Positions 7,490 to 14,209 of a stretch of DNA of 14,244 nucleotides are shown here, one piece after another (position 1 is the stretch's first letter; each line of letters opens with the position of its first letter). The DNA lies in the NCBI GenBank assembly GCA_964648505.1, contig CAZYMI010000028.1, forward strand, positions 1 to 14,244, written 5' to 3'. The translations under genes and the position numbers were made by a program. The DNA comes from CAZYMI01 sp964648505 (lineage in GTDB: Bacteria > Pseudomonadota > Alphaproteobacteria > Micavibrionales > Micavibrionaceae). A model generated the notes under the pieces. It had not been told where the DNA came from, did no database searches, and saw only the letters and a program-made list of their open reading frames with translations.

Positions 7490-10400
7490 CTAAGGCTCAT
7501 TATTGGGGCCAGATGGTTCCAGAGCTTTATCAGGCAAAGACGTATAAGTATTTATTACCCAGGCCCATTCAGCAGAAGCAGCGGTTTTTATTGTGCCCTC
7601 TTTCCAGTTATGAATCTTAATATAAGTTGTTCCGTGGGGTAGATTTTTTCCTATTCTCAATAAGGTATACGGCGTAATACCAGTACGCTCTATTTCCGAT
7701 TTCAATTCTTGACGCATTTTATCAGAAATATTTATTTTTGCAGATACACTAGACAATGCTTTGTATTCTTTAATTGCCCAGTACCAGTGATCTTTTTGCG
7801 CAGATTTCGCGCCTCTTTGCCATAGACGCATTTTGTCAGGATTTAAATCTGGCGGAGGATTGCTTGATTGGTTAAACAGTTTCTTCACGCCTAAACCTGT
7901 TCTCTCAACCTCAGCTTCCAATTCAGCGCGCATAGCGTCTGTTAATTCGATTATTTCCCTAGCTTTAAGTGATGGTAGTGATTTATAGGTTTCAATAACC
8001 CAATTCCATTGGGACGCACTTGCAGAATTAGTTTTGCCAGACAACCAAGTGCCTACTAATTGCGAGGTAACAGAATGTGAGTTTTCTGATACGTTTAGAA
8101 GTAATGCTTTGCCACCAGCACCAGTTCTTTCTTTTTCAGAAATCAATTCTGCCCTCATTTCTTTGGTTATAGTTATTCGCACTTCTGCATCTGGAAGAGA
8201 TTTATATGTTCCTATAATCCATTCCCATTCCTCTGGCACAACACTCGATGATTTTGTTGTGATATGCTGAAAGCGAGCTAAAGTAAGACTTTCTGGTACC
8301 CCTGACTTTGTAACAAGAGAATTGGCTTTTACACCAGTTCTTTCAATTTCAGACAGAAGCTGCCGTCTCATCTCTTCAGTCATAGGAATAGAATTGGATA
8401 CTACGGTATCTAACTCAGAAAAACGTTTAAGAACATAAGACCAATGTGTTTTCTTTGCTCTTTTTACAGCACCTACTAGCCACTGATTAACCATGCTGCC
8501 AGAAAGGTCCGAAGGCATACTAGCACCTTGCAATAATTTTCTTATGCTTGTGCCAGTTCTCTTCTTTTCTGATACCAAAAATACTAGGTCTTCTTCAGAA
8601 ATAATTTTATATTCACCTTCAGGTAATGATATAAGTGTAGTTATTAACCAATCATAAGCATCTTTACTAACACTGCTATTAGTTCCACCTCTGAGAGCTT
8701 GCAGAATCGCAGTTGTTAGAGTATCGGGCTTATTAGGGAGCTTTAATAAATCTACCGATGTAATTCCCGTGCGATCAAACTCTGCGTTTAATAATTTACA
8801 GTTTTCTTCCGAAAATTCTATTCTTGCTGTAACGGTAGGCAGTTGTGAATACTTTTCGATTACCCAGCTCCACAGATTCTTTTGTGCTGTTTGAACAGCT
8901 ATACCCCAACTTATAATTAATGGGGGATTGAGCCCTTCAGGAACTTCCGTGTTTTTCAATAAGTTCACACCACCAATCCCAGTTCTCTCCATCTCATTTC
9001 TAAGGTGAGCCCTCATCTCATCCGTAATCTCAATCCGATCTTCCTTACGAAGTTTTGATACTTCACTTTCAAGAAGATAAATTTCTTCAATGCTGCTGTA
9101 ATACTCAATATCGCTATCATCACCAAAGATGTTAGGAGGGCCCCCAACTAATGCTGAAGATGGGCTTCTTTTCGGCGCTTGTGGGCCAATCACAAAAGAG
9201 TCTTCAAGAATATCTTTTGCAGAAACAGCATTTCTAAGTGCGGCATCTCTATATACAGTATCTATATCTTTATCTTCTGAACCAATATAGATAACATTAT
9301 CAATTAAGGTTAGCCCCTCAAATCTGCCTTTTTGTTCGTTCCACCATTTACGTGCGCCACGACCTATAATTTGGGCCTTATCAACGAGCGAACTATGTGC
9401 GCTATCAATAACTGTCTTCATAGGCGGGTGGTCAAAACCTTCTTTAAACTTATCATCACCAACCACAGCCATATATTCACCAGCCATGTAGGCTTCAAAA
9501 CGTCTTTTCTGTTCTTTGCCTGATAAATGAGAATGAATGGCAACAGCCACACCCTTACGACCCTGTGCCTTGGCTATCGCTTGCAAAGCTTCGTCATCAT
9601 TCAGCATATGTTCAAGCTGATTGGCCTGATGAATCCCGCTCACAAAGAAGCCTGCCTGATTATCTGTTAACAGGTCGCCTGTTTGTTCATCCCTGCCTTC
9701 TCTGTAAGCTTTAAGCGCAAACTCATTCCATGCTTTTTCTCTAATTTTCTTACGATACGCGGTTTTTTCCTGCTTCGTCGCTTCTTGAAATTCATCTGAA
9801 AGCATAAAATTCGTTGGCGCAACGCGGATAACTGCACGTTGCGTTCCAATATAAGATGCTAATTCATCCTCTAAAATTGCATCACGGATTGACTTGTAGA
9901 AAATCTCGCGTTCATGGCTGGCTTGAACTGACTTCTCTTCATCAAAATGCGCCGTTGCTGTGAAAGCAATTTGTACGGTCTGTGCATTAAAAATACCTGA
10001 GATGTTTTCAATACGCCGCTCGGATGTGCCTCTGTGAGCTTCATCAGAAATCAAAATATCCGTGTTGTGGGAACCAATCTTTCCAGCTTGGGAAAGGTCG
10101 TACCAAGCATTGTAGGTCATGATAGTAATTGGCAGCTTTAAGTTTTTATGGCCGTCTCCATAAAGACCGATGCGCCCCTCAAGCTGAGGCGCGAAACCAA
10201 TGGTTTTTTCTGTACCTATGAATGAGTTATGCGTCTGTTCTAAAAGTTGAGTTGTTGGCACAACAATAACTGTTTTTAACGATTGCCCCTCTGCTTCAGC
10301 TATGGAATGAGTTGCAGCAATGATGCCCACAAAAACAGCTGTCTTACCAATGCCTGTTGGAATTTCAAAAAAGCCTTTGAGCTTTTCTTCTGTGGTCAGT

Positions 10401-10561
10401 GAAGTTGACTCTAGAAAACGCTTATAGGCTTCTAAGGTTTGCTTTTGGGTTGGGCGAAAAGGCTGGCCGCCATCGAAGCTCCCTTGCTCCAATAGCTTAT
10501 CAACACCCCTTTGGAGGTATGAAAGTAACTGCTCGCTTTGCATGGGGGTGTTTATAGCCAT
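7490..10561 (-). CDS. DEAH-box superfamily 2 helicase with seven ~72-residue C-terminal repeats
   Basis: A 1023-residue protein. Residues 60-460 form a superfamily 2 helicase core: motif I TGIGKT (69-74), motif II DEAH (173-176), motif III TAT (201-203), EGFDHPPM (374-381) and motif VI QIIGRGAR (397-404). The layout resembles helicase subunits of restriction and defence systems. From about 508 to the end come seven degenerate repeats, with RTG anchors at 526, 597, 668, 741, 812, 887 and 959. Each reads roughly I.IT.EMR.EL..E.ERTG, then LL, a Pro/Leu turn, a W..G motif and W.WVI..Y.SLP. The RTG-LL-turn-W..G order resembles a Cro/XRE-like helix-turn-helix, so the tail may be a tandem DNA-binding array; that is inference. 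No nuclease or methylase domain is visible. ATG 10559-10561 lacks a ribosome-binding site, and a second ATG at 10541-10543 (Met7) is an alternative start. It follows the recombinase remnant on the same strand. Confidence 0.9.
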   Translation of the reverse strand: MAINTPMQSEQLLSYLQRGVDKLLEQGSFDGGQPFRPTQKQTLEAYKRFLESTSLTTEEKLKGFFEIPTGIGKTAVFVGIIAATHSIAEAEGQSLKTVIVVPTTQLLEQTHNSFIGTEKTIGFAPQLEGRIGLYGDGHKNLKLPITIMTYNAWYDLSQAGKIGSHNTDILISDEAHRGTSERRIENISGIFNAQTVQIAFTATAHFDEEKSVQASHEREIFYKSIRDAILEDELASYIGTQRAVIRVAPTNFMLSDEFQEATKQEKTAYRKKIREKAWNEFALKAYREGRDEQTGDLLTDNQAGFFVSGIHQANQLEHMLNDDEALQAIAKAQGRKGVAVAIHSHLSGKEQKRRFEAYMAGEYMAVVGDDKFKEGFDHPPMKTVIDSAHSSLVDKAQIIGRGARKWWNEQKGRFEGLTLIDNVIYIGSEDKDIDTVYRDAALRNAVSAKDILEDSFVIGPQAPKRSPSSALVGGPPNIFGDDSDIEYYSSIEEIYLLESEVSKLRKEDRIEITDEMRAHLRNEMERTGIGGVNLLKNTEVPEGLNPPLIISWGIAVQTAQKNLWSWVIEKYSQLPTVTARIEFSEENCKLLNAEFDRTGITSVDLLKLPNKPDTLTTAILQALRGGTNSSVSKDAYDWLITTLISLPEGEYKIISEEDLVFLVSEKKRTGTSIRKLLQGASMPSDLSGSMVNQWLVGAVKRAKKTHWSYVLKRFSELDTVVSNSIPMTEEMRRQLLSEIERTGVKANSLVTKSGVPESLTLARFQHITTKSSSVVPEEWEWIIGTYKSLPDAEVRITITKEMRAELISEKERTGAGGKALLLNVSENSHSVTSQLVGTWLSGKTNSASASQWNWVIETYKSLPSLKAREIIELTDAMRAELEAEVERTGLGVKKLFNQSSNPPPDLNPDKMRLWQRGAKSAQKDHWYWAIKEYKALSSVSAKINISDKMRQELKSEIERTGITPYTLLRIGKNLPHGTTYIKIHNWKEGTIKTAASAEWAWVINTYTSLPDKALEPSGPNNEP

Positions 10562-10580
10562 TATTATGGCAATAAGTCAA
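10551..10580 (-). promoter_or_regulatory. Candidate promoter overlapping the helicase start
   Basis: Read on the minus strand, TTGACT (10580-10575) and TATAAA (10556-10551) are separated by 18 bp. The -10 lies inside the first codons of the annotated frame. A transcript starting about 7 nt downstream would begin at or next to the second ATG (10543-10541), giving a leaderless mRNA that starts at Met7. Neither ATG has a Shine-Dalgarno sequence, which agrees with leaderless translation. Confidence 0.4.
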
Positions 10581-10705
10581 GTTTTTAAACAGAAAAGGCC
10601 ACTTTTGAGCCTCTAAGCTTGTCAAATATTAACTTTTGCAAATAAGTCTTCTTAAAGTTACGTAATTGAACGCACGGATTTTCTAGATACCCCAAAATAA
10701 CAGCT

Positions 10706-10725
10706 GCCAGCATTCCGTGACTGGC
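10706..10725. terminator. Small hairpin after the recombinase remnant
   Basis: GCCAG (10706-10710) and CTGGC (10721-10725) flank a 10-nt loop and are followed on the plus strand by TTTT. On the minus strand the hairpin lies directly after the recombinase stop, where it could end that transcript, though no T run follows immediately in that direction. The stem is short. Confidence 0.3.
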
Positions 10726-10728
10726 TTT

Positions 10729-11070
10729 TCACAATGCCTGAGAATTCCTATCACTAGACTGCACGCACAGCCATTCTTGATACTCAGTCAAATTGACGAA
10801 CAGGTCGAATGGTTTTCTTAAGCAAAACCCGAGGGTTGCGCCATTTAAAGTCAGGTTCGAAAATACAAATCCAATCAATTTGCGTTTTTCCTCGATTGTC
10901 GAACTTTCAAAAAGCGGCCCAATACGGGATGACAAAGAAAGCAGCGTGGATAAAGCGATTTTAAACTGTTCATCTGCTTTCGTGTGCTGTTCTATTTCAT
11001 GGTTAATTTCAAAACGGCGATTTTGCAGTTCAGTATGCTTCTGGGCATAGATGTCCTTAGTAATCCGCCC
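10729..11070 (-). pseudogene. 3' fragment of a serine site-specific recombinase
   Basis: The minus-strand frame read down from about 11070 to the TGA at 10731-10729 encodes about 113 residues. It begins GRITKDIYAQKHTELQNRR, continues as a charged coiled coil and contains LFESSTIEEKRKLIGFVFSN followed by LTLNGATLGFCLRKPFDLF. This order (G.IT..Y, coiled coil, LFE.S..EEKR.L..FV.SNL.L.G..L.F.L.KPFD) is the C-terminal end of large serine recombinases, which move elements by site-specific recombination. The N-terminal catalytic and DNA-binding parts, normally several hundred residues, are absent. Upstream the frame closes at TAG (11079-11077), inside the right-hand 28-bp repeat. The truncation point therefore coincides with the start of that repeat, marking a recombination junction. 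The TTG at 10935 is unlikely to be a real start. Confidence 0.8.
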
Positions 11071-11092
11071 GTGGTCCTAGTATGAGGATGTA
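11065..11092 (+). repeat. Right copy of 28-bp imperfect direct repeat (orphan gene end)
   Basis: Encodes SARGPSMRM-stop in the plus frame, matching the last residues of the gene ending at 7299, with TAG instead of TAA. In that frame a TAA (11061-11063) stands immediately upstream, so only this gene-end fragment remains. It abuts the truncated recombinase on its left and leads into the XRE promoter region on its right. Confidence 0.8.
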
Positions 11093-11128
11093 GCCACTAA
11101 GGAACACTTATCAATTTCTATCAAAGAA

Positions 11129-11157
11129 TTGAAACTGTATTATTTAAGTTATATAGA
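11129..11157 (+). promoter_or_regulatory. Promoter of the XRE regulator with candidate operator repeats
   Basis: TTGAAA (11129-11134), a 17-bp spacer and TATAGA (11152-11157) form a good sigma70-type promoter, leaving a leader of about 100 nt before the ATG at 11264. Overlapping it are a dyad TCAATT/AATTGA (11111-11116, 11127-11132), a wider pair TTTCTAT/ATAGAAA (11115-11121, 11153-11159) and a direct repeat GAAACTG (11131-11137, 11156-11162 region). These would suit autoregulation by the encoded XRE protein, which is inference. Confidence 0.5.
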
Positions 11158-11263
11158 AACTGATATAGGATTCCTAAAGGCTTTCATTAACTTTATAGCA
11201 ATGATTTCTAATGAATGATGTGATGTACAACTCTATAAACTTTTGAACTTCGGAATATATTTA

Positions 11264-11680
11264 ATGAGTGAAGAGCAGAAAAAACAATCTACTAACGTTG
11301 ATAAGTATGTGGGGCAAAGATTGAAAGCCAGGCGGTTACTCTTAAAGATTAGTCAAGAAAGTCTCGCACAATCTGCAGGCATAACGTTCCAGCAGGTGCA
11401 AAAGTATGAATCAGCAGCAAATCGTGTAAGCGCCAGTCGGCTTTATCAATTCTCACAAGCACTTGATGTATCAATTTCTTACTTTTTTCCCGATGATACA
11501 GTAAGCAAGAAAAAACCTAACGCGCACCTCGAAAAATCAACTTACTTTAAAGAAGAAGTCATAGAAAGCAAAGAAACACTTATTCTATTAAGACTTTACT
11601 ATTCAGTGAAAAATCCAGATAGCAGAAAAGATATTTTACTTTTTCTGAAAAGAATGTCTAACTTATACCAAGATGACTAA
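11264..11680 (+). CDS. XRE-family regulator, PraR/PhrR-like
   Basis: A 138-residue protein. Residues about 13-73 form a Cro/C1-type helix-turn-helix: VDKYVGQRLKARRLLLKISQ, then ESLAQSAGITFQQVQKYE, with SASRLYQFSQALDVSISYFF closing the domain. The TFQQVQKYE recognition helix and the VDK.VG.R...RR start are typical of an alphaproteobacterial group that includes PraR and PhrR of rhizobia. PraR is known to repress quorum-sensing genes, and the luxI/luxR pair next door makes a similar role plausible here. The C-terminal part is charged and helical (ETLILLRLYYSVKNPDSRKD). I chose ATG 11264 over an upstream in-frame TTG at 11243, because the TTG extension (MNFGIYL) lacks family-like sequence. Only a weak GGA lies upstream. 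Its stop overlaps the stop of the convergent small gene by 4 bp. Confidence 0.88.
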   Translation: MSEEQKKQSTNVDKYVGQRLKARRLLLKISQESLAQSAGITFQQVQKYESAANRVSASRLYQFSQALDVSISYFFPDDTVSKKKPNAHLEKSTYFKEEVIESKETLILLRLYYSVKNPDSRKDILLFLKRMSNLYQDD

Positions 11681-11883
11681 CTCACGATTTTCAGATCAGC
11701 ATAGTCTTTAATTCTACTCGCCACCTCACTACGCTTCAATATGACATACGTATTGCAACATATAGTAAAGGTCGCATCAATTAACGTCACGATATCCTCT
11801 AAATCTTCTTTTTCTGCAGTCCTCTTTAGATATTCTAAAGCAGCTATAATTTGTTGTATTTTTATATCTTTTCTTTCGTTCAC
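11677..11883 (-). CDS. Small 68-residue protein downstream of luxI
   Basis: Starts at GTG 11883-11881, only 20 bp after the luxI stop, with a good GGAG ribosome-binding site 7 nt upstream of the GTG, so it is probably translated from the luxI transcript. The product is helical and charged (MNERKDIKIQQIIAALEYLK, then a more hydrophobic centre DIVTLIDATFTICCNTYVIL and a mixed-charge end). No membrane segment or known motif is clear; the CC pair at about 42-43 is notable. Small genes that modulate the circuit, such as the TraM anti-activator on Ti plasmids, can accompany quorum genes, but no sequence likeness to TraM was seen. It ends tail-to-tail with the XRE gene, so antisense interference is possible. 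Confidence 0.6.
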   Translation of the reverse strand: MNERKDIKIQQIIAALEYLKRTAEKEDLEDIVTLIDATFTICCNTYVILKRSEVASRIKDYADLKIVS

Positions 11884-11903
11884 TAATTTTCTCCGTAAGT
11901 ATT

Positions 11904-12530
11904 TTAGGCAGCCAATAGTTGTTCCGTTGATGTCGTAAAGGCAGAAAACAACCCTGTTTTTCGTTGTACGTTTTTAATTTGCTCTAAATTAACAGGGATT
12001 CCCGCTGCTTGAACTTTATGAAAGCCTGCCATTTCATGAATGGGACCAAGGCGCTCAAGATATATTCCCGAACGCTCAAAAACACTTCTTAAAATGAGCG
12101 TAGGCATCATGCCAATAATCTTCTTAATGCCAGTCATTAAGCCATATTCAACATAAGCAAGTGAGATTTCATAGCAGACTTTGCGACGCTGCTCAGCTGA
12201 AAGATCCTTATTGATGCAGAAGCGTGTACCTTCCCAAATTTGAGGGTCGCTAAATTGCTTTTTATCTTCCACAAGATCTGGCCATAAGTCTTGAAGCATG
12301 CAGCCATTACATACTGGTGTTAACCTGCTAACACCTTGAACTATCTTATCATCATCTTCATAAACCAAATATGTCGCCGCAGGGGTGTCGTATTGATCGT
12401 ACTCCATCCCCTCAAACGTCTTTACTTCGTAACCTTGTCTTTCAATAAATTCTTTATAGCGAAGCTTAAATTGTCCAATCAGTAAGTATCCATTTTTATC
12501 TATGCTTCTGTGATTTACGATTTTGATCAT
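11904..12530 (-). CDS. luxI: LuxI-family acyl-homoserine-lactone synthase
   Basis: A 208-residue protein, normal length for the family, which makes N-acyl-homoserine-lactone signals from S-adenosylmethionine and an acyl carrier. The conserved N-terminal residues are present: Arg24 and Phe28 (FKLRYKEF), Asp45 and Asp48 (YDQYD), Arg69 (SRLTP), and Glu100 and Arg103 (WEGTRF). The position usually held by Trp34 is Tyr34 (RQGYEV), a conservative change. The DQYDTPAATYL stretch resembles alphaproteobacterial synthases. The C-terminal half, which sets acyl specificity, is ordinary, and the signal chain cannot be predicted. GGGGAG (12537-12542) lies 6 nt before the ATG. A lux box lies about 60 bp upstream, implying positive feedback by the adjacent LuxR. 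Confidence 0.93.
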   Translation of the reverse strand: MIKIVNHRSIDKNGYLLIGQFKLRYKEFIERQGYEVKTFEGMEYDQYDTPAATYLVYEDDDKIVQGVSRLTPVCNGCMLQDLWPDLVEDKKQFSDPQIWEGTRFCINKDLSAEQRRKVCYEISLAYVEYGLMTGIKKIIGMMPTLILRSVFERSGIYLERLGPIHEMAGFHKVQAAGIPVNLEQIKNVQRKTGLFSAFTTSTEQLLAA

Positions 12531-12568
12531 TTTCTACTCCCCATGTAGTAACTGAGTAGAAATTCTGA

Positions 12569-12574
12569 TCTATA
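12569..12574 (-). promoter_or_regulatory. Candidate -10 element of the luxI promoter
   Basis: On the minus strand TATAGA begins 16 nt after the lux box at 12591-12606. This places the box over or just upstream of the missing -35, the usual arrangement for LuxR-activated promoters. No recognisable -35 hexamer exists at the matching distance, so activation would be needed. Confidence 0.4.
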
Positions 12575-12590
12575 AATAACATTCTAGTAA

Positions 12591-12606
12591 TCACGAGAAT
12601 TCGTGA
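12591..12606. promoter_or_regulatory. lux box upstream of luxI
   Basis: TCACGAGAATTCGTGA is an inverted repeat with 6-bp arms (TCACGA/TCGTGA) and a 4-bp centre. It matches the site at 13446-13461 at 14 of 16 positions. It begins 5 bp after the luxR stop and lies 61 bp upstream of the luxI start. A dimeric LuxR-type protein is the obvious ligand, by position and by the pair of matching sites. Confidence 0.8.
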
Positions 12607-12611
12607 CAGTG

Positions 12612-13427
12612 CTAGGGAGTTACCAAACCAAGCATCAAGCCTTTAATTGCAGCCCCTATTCTATTATGAACGCCGAGTTTTTCGTAGATTCTTCTTATAT
12701 ATGTATCAACAGTGTGCCTTGTGATACCCATAATAACGGCTATTTCGTCATCCGTCTTTGACGCAAATAACCAATGTAAGACTTCGGTTTCCTTAACTGT
12801 CAGAGAGATCATCTCTTGTTGTGCAACTTTTTCAGTAGAGATAAAAAACCGTTTGTACGATATATAAAATTGATTGCAGTAAGCTGTTAACAAATCAAGA
12901 TTTTGGTCACATGCATCTATTTTTTCTGAGCTAGCGAGCGCTATCCCAGATAGCTGTCCTCTACTTCCTCTCATCGGTATGCCTACGCCATGCAACAGCC
13001 CAGCGTCTTCCCCTTCTCTAAAGAACCTATGCTGTTTTGGAGTTAAAATAAGTTCTTTCTCAAGATCAGACCATTTAAATGCGTGAGAGTAAGTAGCTGC
13101 GCACTTCAGAACTGGGTCAATAAGATCGTACCTCTTCTCTCTATAGAACTTATCCCAAGACTCATTGTAATTGTGAAAAACACCTAATTTATTCTTATCT
13201 TTTGGCAGATCACCATCGTAAGTGACTGAAAATATAAGTTTATCAAAGCCATGATTGGCCACTGCTGTTGTGAGACAGGAGAAAAGTTCTTCAGGTGATT
13301 TGGCATTAGTGCTTTGAGTTAGAAAATCTTCAAATTGCAACTTTGAGGTTTTTTGCAATCTCAGTTCCTCCAAATTTTTTTGCTTAACGCTTAAAACATC
13401 GCATTTTTTAAAAAATGTTTCAATCAT
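12612..13427 (-). CDS. luxR: LuxR-family quorum-sensing transcriptional regulator
   Basis: A 271-residue protein with the two expected domains. The N-terminal autoinducer-binding domain has the conserved residues Trp91 and Tyr95 (SWDKFYREKRYD), Asp104-Pro105 (LIDP), Trp119 (FKW) and the GVGIPM turn (147-152). The C-terminal LuxR helix-turn-helix is ISLTVKETEVLHWLFASKTD (207-226) followed by DEIAVIMGITRHTVDTYIRR and YEKLGVHNRIGA. About 35 extra residues precede the ligand domain compared with TraR-size members. It lies directly upstream of luxI on the same strand, 81 bp apart, and is presumably its cognate receptor. A lux box ends 18 bp before its start codon, too close for ordinary activation, so bound LuxR could limit its own transcription. 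No Shine-Dalgarno sequence is obvious before the ATG. Confidence 0.93.
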   Translation of the reverse strand: MIETFFKKCDVLSVKQKNLEELRLQKTSKLQFEDFLTQSTNAKSPEELFSCLTTAVANHGFDKLIFSVTYDGDLPKDKNKLGVFHNYNESWDKFYREKRYDLIDPVLKCAATYSHAFKWSDLEKELILTPKQHRFFREGEDAGLLHGVGIPMRGSRGQLSGIALASSEKIDACDQNLDLLTAYCNQFYISYKRFFISTEKVAQQEMISLTVKETEVLHWLFASKTDDEIAVIMGITRHTVDTYIRRIYEKLGVHNRIGAAIKGLMLGLVTP

Positions 13428-13445
13428 TGGTTTAATAAATCTTTG

Positions 13446-13461
13446 TCACGGGAACTCGTGA
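13446..13461. promoter_or_regulatory. lux box between luxR and the desaturase gene
   Basis: TCACGGGAACTCGTGA has 5-bp perfect arms (TCACG/CGTGA) and shares 14 of 16 bases with the luxI site. It is 18 bp from the luxR start and 67 bp from the divergent desaturase start. That distance, similar to the one at luxI, points to activation of the desaturase, with TTTAGT at 13482-13487 a possible -10. Toward luxR the site overlaps the expected transcription start region. Confidence 0.75.
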
Positions 13462-13528
13462 TTTTTTTAGTTAGCAGAACATTTAGTCTTTTTCCTGCAG
13501 TTATTTTTATAAAGTCAGGAGATTTACA

Positions 13529-14209
13529 ATGGATCATGGGCAAACTAAAAGCCAAGCAAACGGGCTGAAACCAGGGGATCTTAAAGCGCTTAGTAAGCGC
13601 GTTCCATATTACTGGGTCAAAGATCTACTTCTTGACTGGGCTGTTATGGTCTTAGCTTTTGTTCTTGTGGGCGTATATCCGAACGTATTCACGGTTTTGC
13701 TTGCCATTTTTATAGTAGGAAACAGACAGCATGCACTTGCTTTGCTAGGCCATGATGGGACCCATTGTACTATTTCATATAATACAAAATTCAACGATTT
13801 TCTTACGAACTTTTTTACTTGGATCCCTATTGGTTTGACTTTAGGTGGTTATAGAAATTTACATCGTTACCATCATAGTGAGCTCGGTACGGAAAATGAT
13901 CCTGAGATTGTTTATAAAGCTATCCGCTCAGAGCAGTGGAACTTACCTAAAACACCATTGCAGGTCTTAAAGCTAGCTGTTTTAGATATGTTTGGGAATG
14001 GCATTCCGGACTATAAAGTTATTTTACAATACTCAAAACCTCCAAGAGTATCTGAGTATATGCCCTTAGTTGTTTGCCATTTAGCAATGATTATTTTACT
14101 TTCTGTTTATGGGCTGTGGTGGGTACCAGTTATTTGGTATGTTTCATTAATTACATCATTTATTATGTTTTTTAGGCTACGGCTTTGGACTGGTCAACCC
14201 CCATTTTAG
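13529..14209 (+). CDS. Membrane fatty-acid desaturase, possibly frameshifted at its 3' end
   Basis: Membrane-bound di-iron desaturases put double bonds into acyl chains. Two histidine boxes are present: HDGTH (75-79, HX3H) and HRYHH (112-116, HX2HH). Hydrophobic segments at about 37-63, 177-196 and 197-214 fit the fold. AGGAG lies 7 nt before the ATG. The frame ends after 226 residues with FFRLRLWTGQPPF, whereas the family is usually near 300 or longer and has a third HX2HH box not seen here. Just before the stop is a CCCCC run (14198-14202). In the +1 frame the sequence stays open to the window edge and encodes HFRVRVLSESSGHD, which resembles the R.R..E..G stretch desaturases have at this point. 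A frameshift, natural or a sequencing error, is likely. A lux box upstream suggests quorum control, with possible roles in membrane or signal acyl chains. Confidence 0.8.
   Translation: MDHGQTKSQANGLKPGDLKALSKRVPYYWVKDLLLDWAVMVLAFVLVGVYPNVFTVLLAIFIVGNRQHALALLGHDGTHCTISYNTKFNDFLTNFFTWIPIGLTLGGYRNLHRYHHSELGTENDPEIVYKAIRSEQWNLPKTPLQVLKLAVLDMFGNGIPDYKVILQYSKPPRVSEYMPLVVCHLAMIILLSVYGLWWVPVIWYVSLITSFIMFFRLRLWTGQPPF

Larger units (their letters stand above)
7299..11064. mobile_element. Putative inserted segment between the 28-bp repeats
   Basis: About 3.8 kb lies between two copies of a gene 3' end. It holds a minus-strand helicase and a truncated serine recombinase, in a stretch otherwise organised as plus-strand transfer genes. 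Repeat-flanked boundaries, opposite orientation and a recombinase remnant at one border together suggest an integrated or rearranged element whose recombinase has decayed. It is not a canonical transposon: there are no terminal inverted repeats and no intact mobility gene. A deletion between two homologous gene clusters would leave a similar picture. Confidence 0.45.

Noticed and set aside
10793..11050. 85-codon plus-strand open frame
   Set aside because: Antisense to the recombinase fragment, whose minus-strand residues match a known family.
11243..11263. TTG start giving seven extra residues on the XRE regulator
   Set aside because: The extra residues are not family-like and ATG 11264 begins a typical N terminus.
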